From the NCBI GenBank assembly GCA_945949045.1, contig CAMFDG010000018.1, positions 1-41,257 of the forward strand: a stretch of DNA of 41,257 nt, read 5' to 3'. The first letter of the stretch is position 1. The number at the start of each line of letters is the position of its first letter. Below are positions 16,106-24,782 of this stretch, piece after piece. The position numbers were made by a program, and so were the translations under genes. Under the pieces are notes generated by a model. The model was given only the letters and a program-made list of their open reading frames with translations, had not been told where the DNA came from and made no database searches. Source of the stretch: an uncultured Lachnospiraceae bacterium. Its GTDB lineage: Bacteria > Bacillota > Clostridia > Lachnospirales > Lachnospiraceae.

Positions 16106-16717
16106 ATGAAAAAATCGAAACGTATCTTTGCAGTTCTGCTTGCTCTGGTGATGGCATGCTCGGTTCTGACAGTGGAACCGGTCAGCGCGAAGGTAACCAT
16201 GCCTGCGAAATCAGCGACACTTGTGAAAAGGATGTCGGATTATGTGACGATGCAGGTCTGCTACAGCCCGAAAAAGTCATGGACCAAAATTCCTATGAAC
16301 AATGAGACCTGTTTTAGTGCTCTGGTCCCGGTTCTGTATGATTGTGAAGGAAAGTATGAGTTCAGTTCCGAAAAGCAGATCAACAATTTGTGCTATAAGT
16401 ATTTCGGCAGGAACGGCTACAAGGATGTCACGACCAATGATCATTTTTATTACTCGGAGGGAAGGCTTATTTCCGCTGCAGGAGATTGGGGAACCTCTGC
16501 ACCACAACCGAAAATCACCAAAATGAAGAAGGTGAAGGACGGTGTTTACGATGTTTATGTGACAAACAGGATGAAGAATTATGAGGAAAATACCATTAAG
16601 AAAGTGGGAGAGAGCGTGATTCGTATTAAAAAGAACAGTAAGAGCGCTTTCGGGTATGTCGTAATCGGCATGAAATATAAAACGACATACAAGGAATATT
16701 TTGAGATATATGGATAA
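16106..16717 (+). CDS. Small secreted protein of unknown function
   Basis: A 203-residue exported protein I do not recognise. The N-terminus is a clear signal peptide (Lys-Lys-Ser-Lys-Arg, then a hydrophobic core, with a Val-Ser-Ala cleavage site near residue 29). The mature part has Cys52, Cys69, Cys80 and Cys97 (approximate) that could form disulfides, and a C-terminal half rich in Lys, Tyr and Val with beta-strand-like alternation. GGAGG lies eight bases before the chosen ATG. It has its own -10 element and its own terminator, so it is a single-gene unit. Nothing links it to the broken ligase upstream. It could be an envelope or host-contact protein; no function is claimed. Confidence 0.8.
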   Translation: MKKSKRIFAVLLALVMACSVLTVEPVSAKVTMPAKSATLVKRMSDYVTMQVCYSPKKSWTKIPMNNETCFSALVPVLYDCEGKYEFSSEKQINNLCYKYFGRNGYKDVTTNDHFYYSEGRLISAAGDWGTSAPQPKITKMKKVKDGVYDVYVTNRMKNYEENTIKKVGESVIRIKKNSKSAFGYVVIGMKYKTTYKEYFEIYG

Positions 16718-16738
16718 CTGATTCTGAATCTTATTTCT

Positions 16739-16775
16739 AAAGCTGCACGGCAGAACATAACCGTGCAGCTTTTTA
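16739..16775 (+). terminator. Intrinsic terminator after the secreted protein gene
   Basis: AAAGCTGCACGG and CCGTGCAGCTTT form a perfect 12-pair stem with a 10-base loop, followed by TTATTATT. Confidence 0.88.
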
Positions 16776-16789
16776 TTATTCAAAGGTAT

Positions 16790-17013
16790 CTATTCAGAAC
16801 CCCATGCAAATCAAAGAAACAAATTTTTTCTCATATGTCCAATTTAGGAAGTGTGTCCGGTTTTGCTATGTATACGTTCACGTATATGAGCCAAATGTGT
16901 GTAATAAGGAATCCTCCCGCTATGCAGGTCCCTCCTTGTTGCAGGCTGCGAAGCAGCAAGAAAGTGCGTAAAGCGCACGGTTTTACGAATCTATAAGGGG
17001 AGGGTCTGAACAG
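16790..17013. repeat. Structured intergenic repeat, long copy
   Basis: The ends CTATTCAGAACCC (16790-16802) and GGGTCTGAACAG (17002-17013) are inverted repeats, 11 of 12 positions pairing with one bulged base. Between them are small hairpins, for example CTTGTTGC/GCAGCAAG near 16935-16962 and GTGCG/CGCAC near 16966-16979. The left end shares 14 bases (CTATTCAGAACCCC) with a compact 45-base element at 33818-33862, so the two belong to one repeat family. No open frame is seen inside. It may be a non-autonomous mobile element or a structured RNA. The rest of the gap up to 17142 is AT-rich and holds a promoter. Confidence 0.6.
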
Positions 17014-17095
17014 TTACATTTAAAGAATAAAAACTTTCTTAAAATATAATGTGATAAAAAACAATATAGTGAGATGAAAAATTAAGCAAAGCTGA

Positions 17096-17101
17096 TATAA
17101 T
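17096..17101 (+). promoter_or_regulatory. -10 element for the mutarotase gene
   Basis: TATAAT at 17096-17101 within AT-rich DNA, 42 bases before the ATG at 17143. The -35 position is not obvious. Confidence 0.4.
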
Positions 17102-17142
17102 TTTAAGTAGTAAAATCGATGATCATAAGGGGAGGGAAATAC

Positions 17143-18015
17143 ATGGGAAGATACACATTGGAAAATGATCAGATTGCAATCGCAGTCGACTCACATGGTG
17201 CTGAACTGAAGTCTCTTGTGCGTAAGGATACACAGACGGAGTACATGTGGAAGGCAGATCCCGAGTTTTGGGGACGGACGGCGCCGGTTCTGTTTCCCTT
17301 TGTGGGAGCAGTGAACAATAAGGAATTCCGCACGAAGGGACATACCTTTACCATGGGACAGCACGGGTTTGCACGGGACATGGAATTCGAATTGGAAAGT
17401 AAAACAGAGGATGCACTGTGGTTTGTACTTGACTCTTCGGAGGAGACTCTCGCAAAGTATCCATATGCGTTTGTACTGAAGATCGGATACCGGCTGTGCG
17501 GCAGCACTGCAGAGGTGATCTGGCAGGTGGAGAATCCGTCGGATGAGGAGCTGCCTTTTTCCATAGGCGGACATCCGGCGTTCAATTGTCCGATTGAGCC
17601 GGGAAAGAAACAGACGGATTATCAGATCAGTTTTGATGTAAAGGGACCCATTACCAGCACACGGCTTGAGGACGGACTTGCTTCCGCTGAGACAGATGTG
17701 TATGAGTTGAAGGACGGCTTTCTTCCCGTGACAGAGCATCTGTTTGATAAGGATGCGCTGATCATTGAAGGACAGGGAGTGAAGAAGGTGGCCTTATGTG
17801 ATGCACAGGGGAAGGCGTATCTTACGGTTTCCATGGATGCACCGCTGTTCGGTATCTGGTCACCCACCGGTAAGAATGCACCGTTTATCTGCATTGAGCC
17901 GTGGTACGGACGCTGTGATGATGCGGGGTACACCGGGGAACTGAAGGATCGTAAGTGGGGAAATCTTCTTGCACCGGGACAAACCTGGAAGGAATCCTTT
18001 ACGATAAGCGTTTAA
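17143..18015 (+). CDS. Aldose 1-epimerase family protein (LacX-like mutarotase)
   Basis: A 290-residue cytoplasmic protein of the galactose mutarotase superfamily, which interconverts alpha and beta anomers of free sugars. Family features are the MGQHGFARDMEFEL segment with its His (near 74-88), the SIGGHPAFNCPI segment with a second His (near 142-153), and FICIEPWYGRCD with the likely catalytic Glu near the C-terminus. LacX-like members differ from classic GalM and their true substrate is uncertain. The ATG at 17143 is preceded by AGGGGAGGG. It is the first gene of the glycan region; a mutarotase would serve sugars such as galactose freed by the downstream alpha-galactosidase (inference). 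Confidence 0.88.
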   Translation: MGRYTLENDQIAIAVDSHGAELKSLVRKDTQTEYMWKADPEFWGRTAPVLFPFVGAVNNKEFRTKGHTFTMGQHGFARDMEFELESKTEDALWFVLDSSEETLAKYPYAFVLKIGYRLCGSTAEVIWQVENPSDEELPFSIGGHPAFNCPIEPGKKQTDYQISFDVKGPITSTRLEDGLASAETDVYELKDGFLPVTEHLFDKDALIIEGQGVKKVALCDAQGKAYLTVSMDAPLFGIWSPTGKNAPFICIEPWYGRCDDAGYTGELKDRKWGNLLAPGQTWKESFTISV

Positions 18016-18031
18016 GTTAATTTAACTTAAA
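18011..18031. promoter_or_regulatory. Perfect 21-bp dyad between mutarotase and mutase genes
   Basis: TTTAAGTTAA and TTAACTTAAA flank a single T. The dyad overlaps the mutarotase stop codon and lies about 30 bases upstream of a TATACT -10 element (18063-18068) for the next gene. It is too AT-rich for a good terminator, so an operator is more likely. Confidence 0.45.
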
Positions 18032-18106
18032 AAGATACTGTACAATAAAAAACATTTAATGTTATACTAGGATTATCATATAGGTATTAAGAAAAGGAGA
18101 AGGATT

Positions 18107-19834
18107 ATGGATTACAAAGAGACCTACCAGAAATGGTGCACAGACAGCTATTTTGATGATGCAACCAAGGCTGAGCTGAAGGCAATTGAGGGAAATGAGG
18201 AGGAGATTCAGGACCGCTTTTACCGTCAGCTGGAGTTTGGAACCGGAGGACTTCGTGGTGTGATCGGAGCCGGAACCAACCGCATGAACATCTACACCGT
18301 CCGTCAGGCAACGCAGGGACTGGCCAACTACATTATCTCCCAGAATGGTCAGGAAAAGGGTGTGGCAATCGCTTACGATTCCAGAATTATGTCACCGGAA
18401 TTTGCAGATGAGGCAGCTCTGTGTCTGAATGCAAACGGGATTAAGACTTACCGGTTTGAGTCACTGCGCCCGACACCGGAGCTTTCTTTTTCTGTCCGCG
18501 AGCTCGGATGTATTGCCGGAATTGTTATCACGGCAAGCCATAATCCGAGAGAATATAACGGATACAAGGTTTATTGGGAGGATGGCGCACAGATTACACC
18601 TCCTCACGATAAGAACATTCTGGCAGAGGTTGCCAAAGTGACGGATTTTGCACAGGTAAAGACCATGGACAAGTCGGAAGCGGAAGCGGCAGGTCTCTAC
18701 CATACCATTGGCAAAGAAATCGATGACAAGTACATGGAGCAGTTAAAGAAGCAGTCGATTCATCCGGAGATCATCAAGGCAGTTGCGAAAGACATCAAGA
18801 TCGTTTATACTCCGCTCCACGGAACCGGTAATCTTCCGGTACGCCGCGTATTAAAGGAGCTGGGCTTTGAGAATGTATACGTGGTTCCTGAGCAGGAGAA
18901 GCCGGATGGCAATTTCCCGACAGTAGCATACCCGAATCCGGAATCACCGAAGGCCTTTGAACTTGCCCTTGCCCTTGCAAAGAAGGTGGACGCAGACATC
19001 GTGCTGGCAACAGATCCGGATGCTGATCGTCTCGGCGTCTATGCAAAGGACACAAAGACAGGAGAGTATGTAAGTTTTACCGGAAATATGTCCGGAATGC
19101 TGATTGCAGAGTACATTCTGCGTGAGAGAAAGGCTGCAGGAACCCTGCCGGCCAATGCAGCTTTGGTTGAGACGATCGTTACCACCGATATGGCGAAGGT
19201 AATTGCAAAGGATTACGGTGTGAAGCTGATCGAGGTTCTGACCGGATTTAAGTTTATTGGAGAGCAGATCAAGTTCTTTGAACAGCAGAATAGCTACGAA
19301 TATGTCTTCGGACTGGAGGAGAGCTATGGCTGTCTGGCAGGAACCTATGCAAGAGACAAGGATGCCTGCGTTGCCGTTATGATGCTTTGTGAGGTTGCTT
19401 CCTGGTGCAAACAGAAGGGCATTACCCTGTGGGATGCGATGCTGGATCTCTACGAGAAATACGGCTACTACAAGGAAGGCCTTGAGACCATGACTCTGAA
19501 GGGAATGGACGGAGCAGCCCAGATTCAGGCAATGATGACAAAGATGAGAGAGAACCCGCCAAAGAAGATCGGCGCTCATGAGGTACTGGCACTCAGAGAT
19601 TACAAGAAGGATGTACGCACAGAGCTGGCTACCGGAAAGACAGAAGCTACTGGACTTCCGAACAGCAATGTACTCTACTACGAGCTGAGCGATGGCGCAT
19701 GGTGCTGTGTACGCCCATCCGGTACAGAGCCGAAGATCAAATTCTATTTTGGCGTAGTGGGAGATTCGCTGGAGGATTCCGCAAAGAAGCTGGAAGAGCT
19801 TAAGAATGCGATGCTTGCATATGCGGAAGAATAG
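18107..19834 (+). CDS. Phosphoglucomutase/phosphomannomutase
   Basis: A 575-residue alpha-D-phosphohexomutase that interconverts hexose 1- and 6-phosphates. Signature segments are in order: catalytic Ser144 in TASHNPREYNGYKVYW, metal-binding DPDADRLGVY (near 304-313), sugar-binding loop EESYG (near 405) and phosphate-binding RPSGTEPKIKFYF near the C-terminus. Length and the NPREYNGYK variant fit the bacterial PgcA/ManB-like branch that accepts glucose and mannose phosphates. The ATG at 18107 follows AAGGAGAAGGATT. In this setting its probable job is turning mannose-1-phosphate from the GH130 phosphorylases into mannose-6-phosphate for ManA, as shown for comparable Roseburia mannan loci; specificity cannot be read from the sequence. 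Confidence 0.94.
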   Translation: MDYKETYQKWCTDSYFDDATKAELKAIEGNEEEIQDRFYRQLEFGTGGLRGVIGAGTNRMNIYTVRQATQGLANYIISQNGQEKGVAIAYDSRIMSPEFADEAALCLNANGIKTYRFESLRPTPELSFSVRELGCIAGIVITASHNPREYNGYKVYWEDGAQITPPHDKNILAEVAKVTDFAQVKTMDKSEAEAAGLYHTIGKEIDDKYMEQLKKQSIHPEIIKAVAKDIKIVYTPLHGTGNLPVRRVLKELGFENVYVVPEQEKPDGNFPTVAYPNPESPKAFELALALAKKVDADIVLATDPDADRLGVYAKDTKTGEYVSFTGNMSGMLIAEYILRERKAAGTLPANAALVETIVTTDMAKVIAKDYGVKLIEVLTGFKFIGEQIKFFEQQNSYEYVFGLEESYGCLAGTYARDKDACVAVMMLCEVASWCKQKGITLWDAMLDLYEKYGYYKEGLETMTLKGMDGAAQIQAMMTKMRENPPKKIGAHEVLALRDYKKDVRTELATGKTEATGLPNSNVLYYELSDGAWCCVRPSGTEPKIKFYFGVVGDSLEDSAKKLEELKNAMLAYAEE

Positions 19835-19866
19835 AAAGTAATTCAAAGAAGTAATGGAGAACAGTA

Positions 19867-20610
19867 ATGCAGGATGAAAAGAATGTACGCCCCGATTTTG
19901 CCAAGCTGCCGGAGAATTCTGCCTTTTATCAACCGGAGGACCGCAGGAGTACGCGGGATAAACTCAAAGATATGGATTTCAGGCAGAAGCTTTCGTTTAT
20001 AGCGGAATATTATGGTATTAATATTCTTGTCACACTGGCCATTGTTGGAGCAGTACTCTTTCTTATCCTGCATTTTGCGTTTGGAAAGAGCATTGGCTTT
20101 TCCATTATGGCAGTGAATACCACATTGGAGCAGAGCCCGGCGGACGACGCAGACTTTTTTACGGACTTTTTGGTAAAAAACGGGGTGGATCTGAAAAAAC
20201 AGGAAGTCAGTATTGACTCGGGGCTGGGGGTATCAGCCACGGGAGAGGACTCTGCCAGCCAGACAAATCTTCGGACGATTCAGACCCGGTTCATGGCGGA
20301 CTCTGTGGATGTGTTTATGTCGGATGAGGAGCTTTTGTACAGTCTGGGCGAATTTGAGTACCTGGAGGATTTGAACAGCTGTCTTCCGGCAGAGGTGCTG
20401 GACAAATATAAGGACGATCTGGTGGTGGTAAAATGCGTGGAGACGGGGGAAAACCGTCCGGTGGGCATTCGTATTCCGGCAGATAATGAGTGGCTCCGTT
20501 CCTCCGGCTGGTATCCGGATGGCGCAGTGATGGGAATCCAGGCAGGTGCAGAGCATGAACAGCTGGCTGTGACATTTGTGCTGGAGGTGCTGGGAGAAGA
20601 GGTAAAATAA
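19867..20610 (+). CDS. Single-pass membrane protein of unknown function
   Basis: A 247-residue protein with a charged cytoplasmic N-terminus (about 1-48), one membrane segment (about 50-71, GINILVTLAIVGAVLFLILHF) and an extracellular domain of about 175 residues. The outer part is acidic and has no motif I recognise; it resembles small membrane-anchored proteins commonly found in Lachnospiraceae. It lies between the mutase (32 bases upstream) and the alpha-galactosidase (16 bases downstream) in the same direction, so it is probably co-transcribed with them. TAATGGAGAACAGTA supplies a modest ribosome binding site. A link to glycan use is suggested only by position. Confidence 0.75.
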   Translation: MQDEKNVRPDFAKLPENSAFYQPEDRRSTRDKLKDMDFRQKLSFIAEYYGINILVTLAIVGAVLFLILHFAFGKSIGFSIMAVNTTLEQSPADDADFFTDFLVKNGVDLKKQEVSIDSGLGVSATGEDSASQTNLRTIQTRFMADSVDVFMSDEELLYSLGEFEYLEDLNSCLPAEVLDKYKDDLVVVKCVETGENRPVGIRIPADNEWLRSSGWYPDGAVMGIQAGAEHEQLAVTFVLEVLGEEVK

Positions 20611-20626
20611 GGAGATAGCAGACCAA

Positions 20627-22819
20627 ATGGCAATCACATATAATGAGAAAAATAAAACCTTTCAATTGGATACTAAGAGTTCCAGTTATCTGATCGGAAT
20701 TGTGGATGAGGAGCAGTTTGTCGGACATATCTATTATGGAGCCAGACTTCGTCCGCAGGATGCGGCATATCTGATGCGTACAGGGGAGAATCCGCTGGTG
20801 CCTTCTGTGAATAACAGAGAGAGATGCTCATTTTTAGATACCTTTCCCATGGAGTATCCCGGACATGGAGCCGGAGATTACCGTGAGAGCTGCCTGCGTG
20901 TTTTGACCGGGGGAGGCCACTCCGTTGTGTGTCCCTTGTATCAGTCTCACGAGATTATAGATGGAAAGCCCGCCCTTGTCGGACTGCCGTCTTCTTTCCC
21001 GGGGGAGGAGAAGTGCCAGACATTGGTTCTTACCTGCAGGGATGAGGTACTGAGACTTACGGTGGAACTCCTCTATACGGTGTTTGAGGAGGAGGATGTT
21101 ATCACCAGGAGTGTGCGCATCCGAAACGACGGTGAGGACAATATTTTTCTGACCAAGGTATATTCCGCCTGCATTGATATGGATGACCGGGATTTTGAAT
21201 GGCTGACCCTGCACGGCTCCTGGGCGAGAGAACGCCAGATCGAGCGGAAGAAATTAGGCTACGGAAAGCAGCGGGTGGGCTCCATTCGCGGAGAATCCTC
21301 CCATCAGGAGCATCCGTTCCTGGCCTGGATGCAGCCGGAGGCAACCCAGACCCAGGGGGAGGTCTATGCCATGCACTTTGTGTATTCCGGCAATTTTACG
21401 GCCCAGATCGAGAAGTCACAGTTTGATTCGATCCGCGTTACCATGGGGATTAACGACGAAGATTTCTGCTGGAAATTAGAAAAAGGAGAGCTTTTTACAG
21501 CTCCGGAGGTGGTCCTTACCTATTCCGGAGAAGGAATCGGGAGAATGACCAGAAATCTCCATGATTTCTACAGAGGACACATGATCCGCAGCAAATATAC
21601 CCACACCAAACGGCCGATTCTGATCAATAATTGGGAGGCTACCTATTTTGATTTTGACACGGATAAGCTGCTGGCCATTGCCAGGCGGGCATCGGAGCTG
21701 GGCATTGAGATGCTGGTGATGGATGATGGCTGGTTTGGTCATCGCAACGATGATTCTACCAGCCTGGGAGACTGGTTTGTCAATGAAGATAAGATTACGG
21801 GCGGCTTAAAGCACCTGGTGGATGAAGTAAACAAGCTGGGAATGAAATTCGGTATCTGGATGGAACCTGAAATGATCTCACCGGATTCCCTTTTGTACCT
21901 GAAACATCCGGATTGGGCTCTTCAGGTCACCGGGCGGACGGCAACGCTGTCAAGAAATCAGTATGTGCTGGATCTCAGCAGAAAAGAGGTGCGGGATTAC
22001 GTATACGATGCGATTTCCACCATTCTGCACAGCGCAAATATTGAATATGTGAAATGGGATATGAACCGCCAGCTCTCCGATATGGGAGGAATCGAGCTTC
22101 CGCCGGAACGGCAGGGAGAGTTGTATCACCGCTATGTTCTTGGCGTATATGAGCTTCAGGAACGGCTGATCCGGGAATTCCCGGATCTGCTTTTGGAGAA
22201 CTGCTCCGGCGGAGGTGCCCGATTCGACCCGGGTATGCTTTATTACAGCCCGCAGATCTGGTGCTCGGATGATACAGATGCCGTGGAGCGTCTGAAGATC
22301 CAGGAGGGAACCGCACTGATCTATCCGCTTTCCACCATGGGAGCACATGTTTCCGTCTGCCCGAATCACACTGTGGGAAGAAATACGCCTTTTGAGACCA
22401 GAGGCAACGTGGCACTGGCCGGAACCTTTGGCTATGAGCTGGATATCACAAAGATTCCGAAGGAGGATCAGGAGATGATCCCGCAGCAGGTTTCTATGTA
22501 TCATAAGTATAATGATCTGATCCGCGAGGGTGATTATTACCGGATTGCTTCCTATAGCAGCAACCACGAGTTTGACTGCTATCTGGTATCGGCAAAGGAT
22601 AAGTCAGAGGCCCTGGTTACTTTTGTCCAGGTGATCGGAAGACCGAATTATCACAGCCGGTGCATCCGGCTGCAGGGCCTTGATCCGCAGAAGAATTACC
22701 GGATCGAGGGCACGGATCAGATATACGGAGGGGATCTTTTAATGTATGCAGGCCTTCCGGTTGAAAATCTTTGGGGAGATGCTCAGAGCAAGCTGTATCA
22801 TCTGGTGGCCGAAGGCTGA
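20627..22819 (+). CDS. aga: Alpha-galactosidase (GH36)
   Basis: A 730-residue enzyme that releases alpha-1,6-galactose from galactomannan or raffinose-type oligosaccharides. It has the GH36 layout of N-terminal beta-sandwich, catalytic barrel and C-terminal beta domain. The nucleophile is Asp478 in YVKWDMNR and the acid/base Asp548 in WCSDDTDA, both at the positions of well-studied Geobacillus enzymes. Other marks are NNWEATYFDFD, MDDGWFG and GIWMEPEM. Length is normal for tetrameric group I enzymes, and no signal peptide is seen, so it acts in the cytoplasm after import. The ATG at 20627 follows TAAGGAGATAGCA. Its place beside the mannan genes suggests removal of galactosyl side groups before phosphorolysis. 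Confidence 0.96.
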   Translation: MAITYNEKNKTFQLDTKSSSYLIGIVDEEQFVGHIYYGARLRPQDAAYLMRTGENPLVPSVNNRERCSFLDTFPMEYPGHGAGDYRESCLRVLTGGGHSVVCPLYQSHEIIDGKPALVGLPSSFPGEEKCQTLVLTCRDEVLRLTVELLYTVFEEEDVITRSVRIRNDGEDNIFLTKVYSACIDMDDRDFEWLTLHGSWARERQIERKKLGYGKQRVGSIRGESSHQEHPFLAWMQPEATQTQGEVYAMHFVYSGNFTAQIEKSQFDSIRVTMGINDEDFCWKLEKGELFTAPEVVLTYSGEGIGRMTRNLHDFYRGHMIRSKYTHTKRPILINNWEATYFDFDTDKLLAIARRASELGIEMLVMDDGWFGHRNDDSTSLGDWFVNEDKITGGLKHLVDEVNKLGMKFGIWMEPEMISPDSLLYLKHPDWALQVTGRTATLSRNQYVLDLSRKEVRDYVYDAISTILHSANIEYVKWDMNRQLSDMGGIELPPERQGELYHRYVLGVYELQERLIREFPDLLLENCSGGGARFDPGMLYYSPQIWCSDDTDAVERLKIQEGTALIYPLSTMGAHVSVCPNHTVGRNTPFETRGNVALAGTFGYELDITKIPKEDQEMIPQQVSMYHKYNDLIREGDYYRIASYSSNHEFDCYLVSAKDKSEALVTFVQVIGRPNYHSRCIRLQGLDPQKNYRIEGTDQIYGGDLLMYAGLPVENLWGDAQSKLYHLVAEG

Positions 22820-22867
22820 TGGGTGACGCAGAACATACAGGAGAAAAAAAATAAGGGGATTTGTGTT

Positions 22868-23905
22868 ATGTCAAAAGCAGTAAAACTGGCTGACATCGCT
22901 GCAGTTGTCGGTGTCAGCACAGTGACAGTGTCAAAAGCGCTTTCTGACCAGAAGGGTGTCAGCGAGGAGCTTAGGGAGAAAATCAAAAGACTTGCAGAAG
23001 AAATGGGCTATCAGCCTCCTGCAGCCACCAAAAAACTGGCTTCCAAGCAGTACAATATCGGCGTGCTGGTGCAGGAAATTTATCTGGATAAATATGCATC
23101 CTATTATTGGCAGCTATATCAGGAACTGACCAAGAAGGCCATGGGAAGAGGCTGCTTTACCGTTTTAGAGCTGGTGGCCAGGGAGGATGTTCTTACGGTA
23201 AAGACACCGATGCTGGTACAGGAAAAGCGTGTGGATGCCATTGTTGTTCTCGGGACGATGGAAAAGGAATATCTGCAGAATCTTGAGGAGGAGGCAGAGG
23301 TTCCTGTGGTCTACATGGATTATTATGACTATGAGAGAGAAATTGACACGGTCATTCCCAACAGTTTTTACGGCTGCTATATGCTCACCAACTATCTCTA
23401 TGATATGGGGCATCGGGAAATTGCCTATGTGGGGACCGTATGTGCCACAAACAGTATTACGGACCGGTATCTGGGATATCTGAAATCCATTCTGGAGCAT
23501 CATCTGCAGCAGAAGGAGGAGTGGGTGATTGACGATCGTGATATTAAGACGGGAAAGATCGATCCGGAAGGGAAGCTGCTTCTTCCGAAGCAGATGCCCA
23601 GCGCCTTTGTCTGCAACTGCGATCTGACGGCATCCTATCTGATCAAGAAGCTTCAGAGAGAGGGCTACCGTGTTCCGGAGGATGTGTCAGTTGTGGGCTA
23701 TGATAACTACCTGTATCCGGGAAGCTGCGACATCGGGATTACGACCTATGAGGTGGACATTTCGGAGATGGCAAGGCGGACACTTCATAAGGTACTGAAA
23801 AAAATAACAAATGAGACTTACACTTCCGGCGTATTTATTGTGGATGGCCATCTGGTGCGCAAGGAGAGTGTAATTCCGAAAGAACTGCCGGAGCCTCCTG
23901 CTTAA
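22868..23905 (+). CDS. LacI-family transcriptional regulator
   Basis: A 345-residue repressor-type protein. The N-terminal helix-turn-helix and hinge are plain: VKLADIAAVVGVSTVTVSKAL (about 5-25), then the hinge helix region ending GYQPP. A periplasmic-binding-protein-like sensor domain follows (about 60-330) with PSAFVCNCDLTASYLIKKL and VSVVGYDNY, typical of LacI/GalR proteins. The ATG at 22868 is used because AAGGGGAT precedes it; an in-frame GTG at 22823 would add 15 residues of non-conserved sequence. It begins 48 bases after the alpha-galactosidase. Its 3' end overlaps the convergent AraC gene by 71 bases. It probably controls the mannan genes in response to a sugar or sugar phosphate. 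Confidence 0.93.
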   Translation: MSKAVKLADIAAVVGVSTVTVSKALSDQKGVSEELREKIKRLAEEMGYQPPAATKKLASKQYNIGVLVQEIYLDKYASYYWQLYQELTKKAMGRGCFTVLELVAREDVLTVKTPMLVQEKRVDAIVVLGTMEKEYLQNLEEEAEVPVVYMDYYDYEREIDTVIPNSFYGCYMLTNYLYDMGHREIAYVGTVCATNSITDRYLGYLKSILEHHLQQKEEWVIDDRDIKTGKIDPEGKLLLPKQMPSAFVCNCDLTASYLIKKLQREGYRVPEDVSVVGYDNYLYPGSCDIGITTYEVDISEMARRTLHKVLKKITNETYTSGVFIVDGHLVRKESVIPKELPEPPA

Positions 23906-24782
23906 AGACAAGCGGGGTGGCTCCTGTTTCTTTTTTAAATAAATTGATAAAGTGATTGGTATTGTCGATTCCGACGGAGGAGCCTACTTCATGAACCGAC
24001 AGATTGGTGGATACCAGAAGCACCTTTGCCGCCTCGATTCTGCGGTGGTTCAGATACTGGATCGGAGACCGGCCGAAATAATGGGTGAATTCCCGACACA
24101 GCCGGTAGCGGCTGGTTTCAAACCGGCGCTCCAGATCCGCCAGGGAGTAAGTCTCCTGATAGTTTTCGTCAAACATCAGCTTGATTTCTCTTATATAAGA
24201 AGGAATCTGATCCCGCAGCAGGCTGGAGTCTGCAGAGAGAACGCACAGCTCTGTAAAAATATCGTTCAGCCATTTGGAGTACATGACAGTATCAATCTGG
24301 GAGTGATAAAGCTTGTGGTGCAGCAGATGTCCGATACAGTCTGTAAGGCCGGAAGCGGCACTGACACCAATGCGGTCGATCTCTGTGGGCAGAAGTGCCC
24401 GGTAATGATTCAATGCAGCTCCCAGAACGCCAACCTGAAAGAAACGGCAGTGCCCGGATTTGATGGAAAACTGCAGTTTGTCTGACGGAGAAAGAAACAG
24501 ATACTGCCCGGAGTCTGCATGGCAGGAACTGCCATCATCGCAGACTACCTCCAGAGTTCCCTCAGTTACGGATAGAAAATGATAGCACGGAAGTACCGTC
24601 AACTCATAAGAACACCGGGATACTGTGGTAAAAGAGGCGGAATAGATCATATGAAGAAAACCATCCTCTGCCATCCGGCTGTCATAATCCAGAAAATGAA
24701 TCTGGTCCCGGTTGGAGGCAAGTACGCCCTTGCCGATATTTCCGGAATTTGATTGAAACTGCATAAAATCCTGTAGCTGCAT
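23835..24782 (-). CDS. AraC-family transcriptional regulator
   Basis: A 315-residue regulator on the minus strand. The N-terminal half (about 1-150) looks like a cupin-type sugar-binding domain, with TEGTLEVVCDDG and GQYLFLSPSDKLQF strands. The C-terminal half (about 200-300) is the AraC double helix-turn-helix: SLADLERRFETSRYRLCREF and SVHEVGSSVGIDNTNHFINLFKKETG. CAGGAGATCACT precedes the ATG at 24782. It is divergent from the binding-protein operon that starts at 25079, so the 296-base gap is a shared control region and this protein is the likeliest activator of that operon. Its coding end runs 71 bases into the LacI gene on the other strand. Confidence 0.93.
   Translation of the reverse strand: MQLQDFMQFQSNSGNIGKGVLASNRDQIHFLDYDSRMAEDGFLHMIYSASFTTVSRCSYELTVLPCYHFLSVTEGTLEVVCDDGSSCHADSGQYLFLSPSDKLQFSIKSGHCRFFQVGVLGAALNHYRALLPTEIDRIGVSAASGLTDCIGHLLHHKLYHSQIDTVMYSKWLNDIFTELCVLSADSSLLRDQIPSYIREIKLMFDENYQETYSLADLERRFETSRYRLCREFTHYFGRSPIQYLNHRRIEAAKVLLVSTNLSVHEVGSSVGIDNTNHFINLFKKETGATPLVFKQEAPAVLSELHSPCAPDGHPQ

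Noticed and set aside
22931-22955. Sequence resembling a CcpA (cre) site, AAAAGCGCTTT
   Set aside because: It lies inside the helix-turn-helix coding region of the LacI gene, where the Ser-Lys-Ala-Leu codons explain it; no promoter is there.
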